A stretch of DNA of 64,000 bases, from positions 535,347-599,346 of the forward strand of contig WBMW01003931.1 of assembly GCA_013396635.1 (NCBI GenBank), given 5' to 3'. Below, piece after piece: positions 63,001 to 64,000 of the stretch (its first letter is position 1; the number at the start of each line of letters is the position of its first letter). The position numbers and the translations under genes were made by a program. The notes under the pieces were generated by a model that saw nothing but the letters and a program-made list of their open reading frames with translations, made no database searches and had not been told where the DNA came from. The stretch is from Penelope pileata. Lineage: Eukaryota > Chordata > Aves > Galliformes > Cracidae.

Positions 63001-64000
63001 TTTGGCTGTATGGTACTGTGTTTTAAAATTCTCTTTTTCTTTTTTTTTTTCCTTTTTTTAAAGAGGAAAAGCCTATAAACGTATGTGGAGGATTAATTAT
63101 AAAATATCTGGTATAAAAATAGAAAGACAAGAAAATTAGCAGCTGAAAAATGCAGTGAGCAGAAAAAAATGAACATTTAATGGTAGAGTTTTGCCCCGTC
63201 AGTTCAGTAAACTTGATTCTCAAAGCAGTTCCACAAGCAAAGCATGTACTATTCTGAGGCTGTAATATGGTAATTTAAATCAAGCATAAGTACATGTGTG
63301 GTAAGGAAGGGGTGGTTTGGTCTTCCCTTCTATCCACTGGCTTCTTTTTACTCTTTCTCCTCTTTTGCTGACAGCAGTGTTCATTTATGGTGAGCCAGAT
63401 TAGAGCATTGATCCAGCTGAAAAATAGCTCACATGACTTGCATGCCCTACTAAGTCTTCCTATATACCGCAATTTTGTTTAAACTATATTCTTACTAGTG
63501 CACTGCTCTCCAAGACCAGCCAACTAGCCAAAGTATATGTAAGTTGCCAACCTATATCATTCATAGTATCAATAGATTATTCCTTGCTGAAAATGTCGCA
63601 GCTACTGCAGGACAATCTTTTTTTTCTTTTTTTTTCTTTCTTTCTTTTTTTTTTTTTTTTGTAGTATTATGGCTATAAAATGTAAGAAACTAGTAGTCCA
63701 ATGTTCCAGTAATTTTTTAGTTTTCCATAAGTCTAGGACATTGTAATCCCTTATGCTTTTTCATAGTAACGTAGGATATTAATATATCTAAAGAGTTCAA
63801 AGAGAATTTGATACTAAATGGTCCTTTCTGTACTAACGTTGCTACAGGGAAATCCACTATAACGTGAAAGAAGCTATGAATTTTTGCAATAGAACAGAAG
63901 AGTGCATTCATGTAATAGTGTATTCTGGCACATTTTTTGCCTGCTGGATATAGGCAAAGTTATAAGAGTGCAGAGCAGTAAGTTTCCTATCATTTAAATA
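60063..64000 (+). other. HLCS: HLCS large intron, last segment
   Basis: AT-rich intronic sequence to the window end, with a near-palindrome at 60905-60922 and a long pyrimidine tract at 63618-63660. I find no sequence encoding the next HLCS block (the Met-Phe-Gln to GRGGNVW region), so the intron probably continues beyond the window. Confidence 0.6.
63618..63660 (+). repeat. Poly-T / CTTT tract
   Basis: A 43-nt pure pyrimidine run of T blocks with single C interruptions, ending in 18 or so T. Confidence 0.9.

Noticed and set aside
1914..64000. A second HLCS exon inside the window
   Set aside because: I looked for codons giving the Met-Phe-Gln, Ala-Ala-Arg-Gln-Thr and Gly-Arg-Gly-Gly-Asn-Val-Trp blocks that follow in HLCS and saw none. 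A short exon could be missed by eye, so a tblastn search would be decisive.
1..64000. CRISPR arrays, operons, tRNA or rRNA genes
   Set aside because: No regularly spaced repeats, no bacterial-type gene spacing and no tRNA-like A/B boxes were seen. The splice sites and CR1 elements mark vertebrate nuclear DNA.

Overview
The window reads as an AT-rich intronic stretch of a bird genome. The evidence for a bird is the only dense repeat class, CR1 LINEs, with avian-style 3' ends: a short hairpin followed by 8-bp units of the ATTCTGTG type. Other recognisable repeats are very sparse. Species or order cannot be fixed from this alone.

I recognise one host coding exon, at 1642-1913 on the plus strand. 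It encodes about 90 residues that align without gaps to the middle of holocarboxylase synthetase (HLCS, biotin-protein ligase). The exon ends just before the biotin-binding loop of the catalytic domain. Bases 1-1641 are therefore the end of the upstream intron. From 1914 to the window end I see no further HLCS exon, so about 62 kb is best read as one very large HLCS intron, running plus strand left to right.

That intron holds five CR1 insertions. They are antisense fragments at 6606-7096, 13516-13702 and 55651-56065, a degenerate sense copy at 58898-60062, and a striking young sense copy at 13874-15950. The young copy is 5' truncated but keeps a 684-codon open frame covering the whole reverse transcriptase region, with intact catalytic motifs. 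There is also a possible old antisense solo LTR at 28784-29137, several simple repeats, and an AT-rich nested inverted repeat at 8605-8689.

The rest is unique intronic DNA with no supported gene, tRNA, rRNA, CRISPR or operon-like structure. The many other open frames are short, have no recognisable domains, and fit chance in AT-rich DNA or antisense readings of CR1. I did not find a new multi-gene system. The items most worth checking are the intact CR1 frame (with its unusual 5' edge and its stop codon inside the tail repeat), the LTR candidate, a 20-bp exact duplication at 29405 and 30243, and the palindromic AT block.
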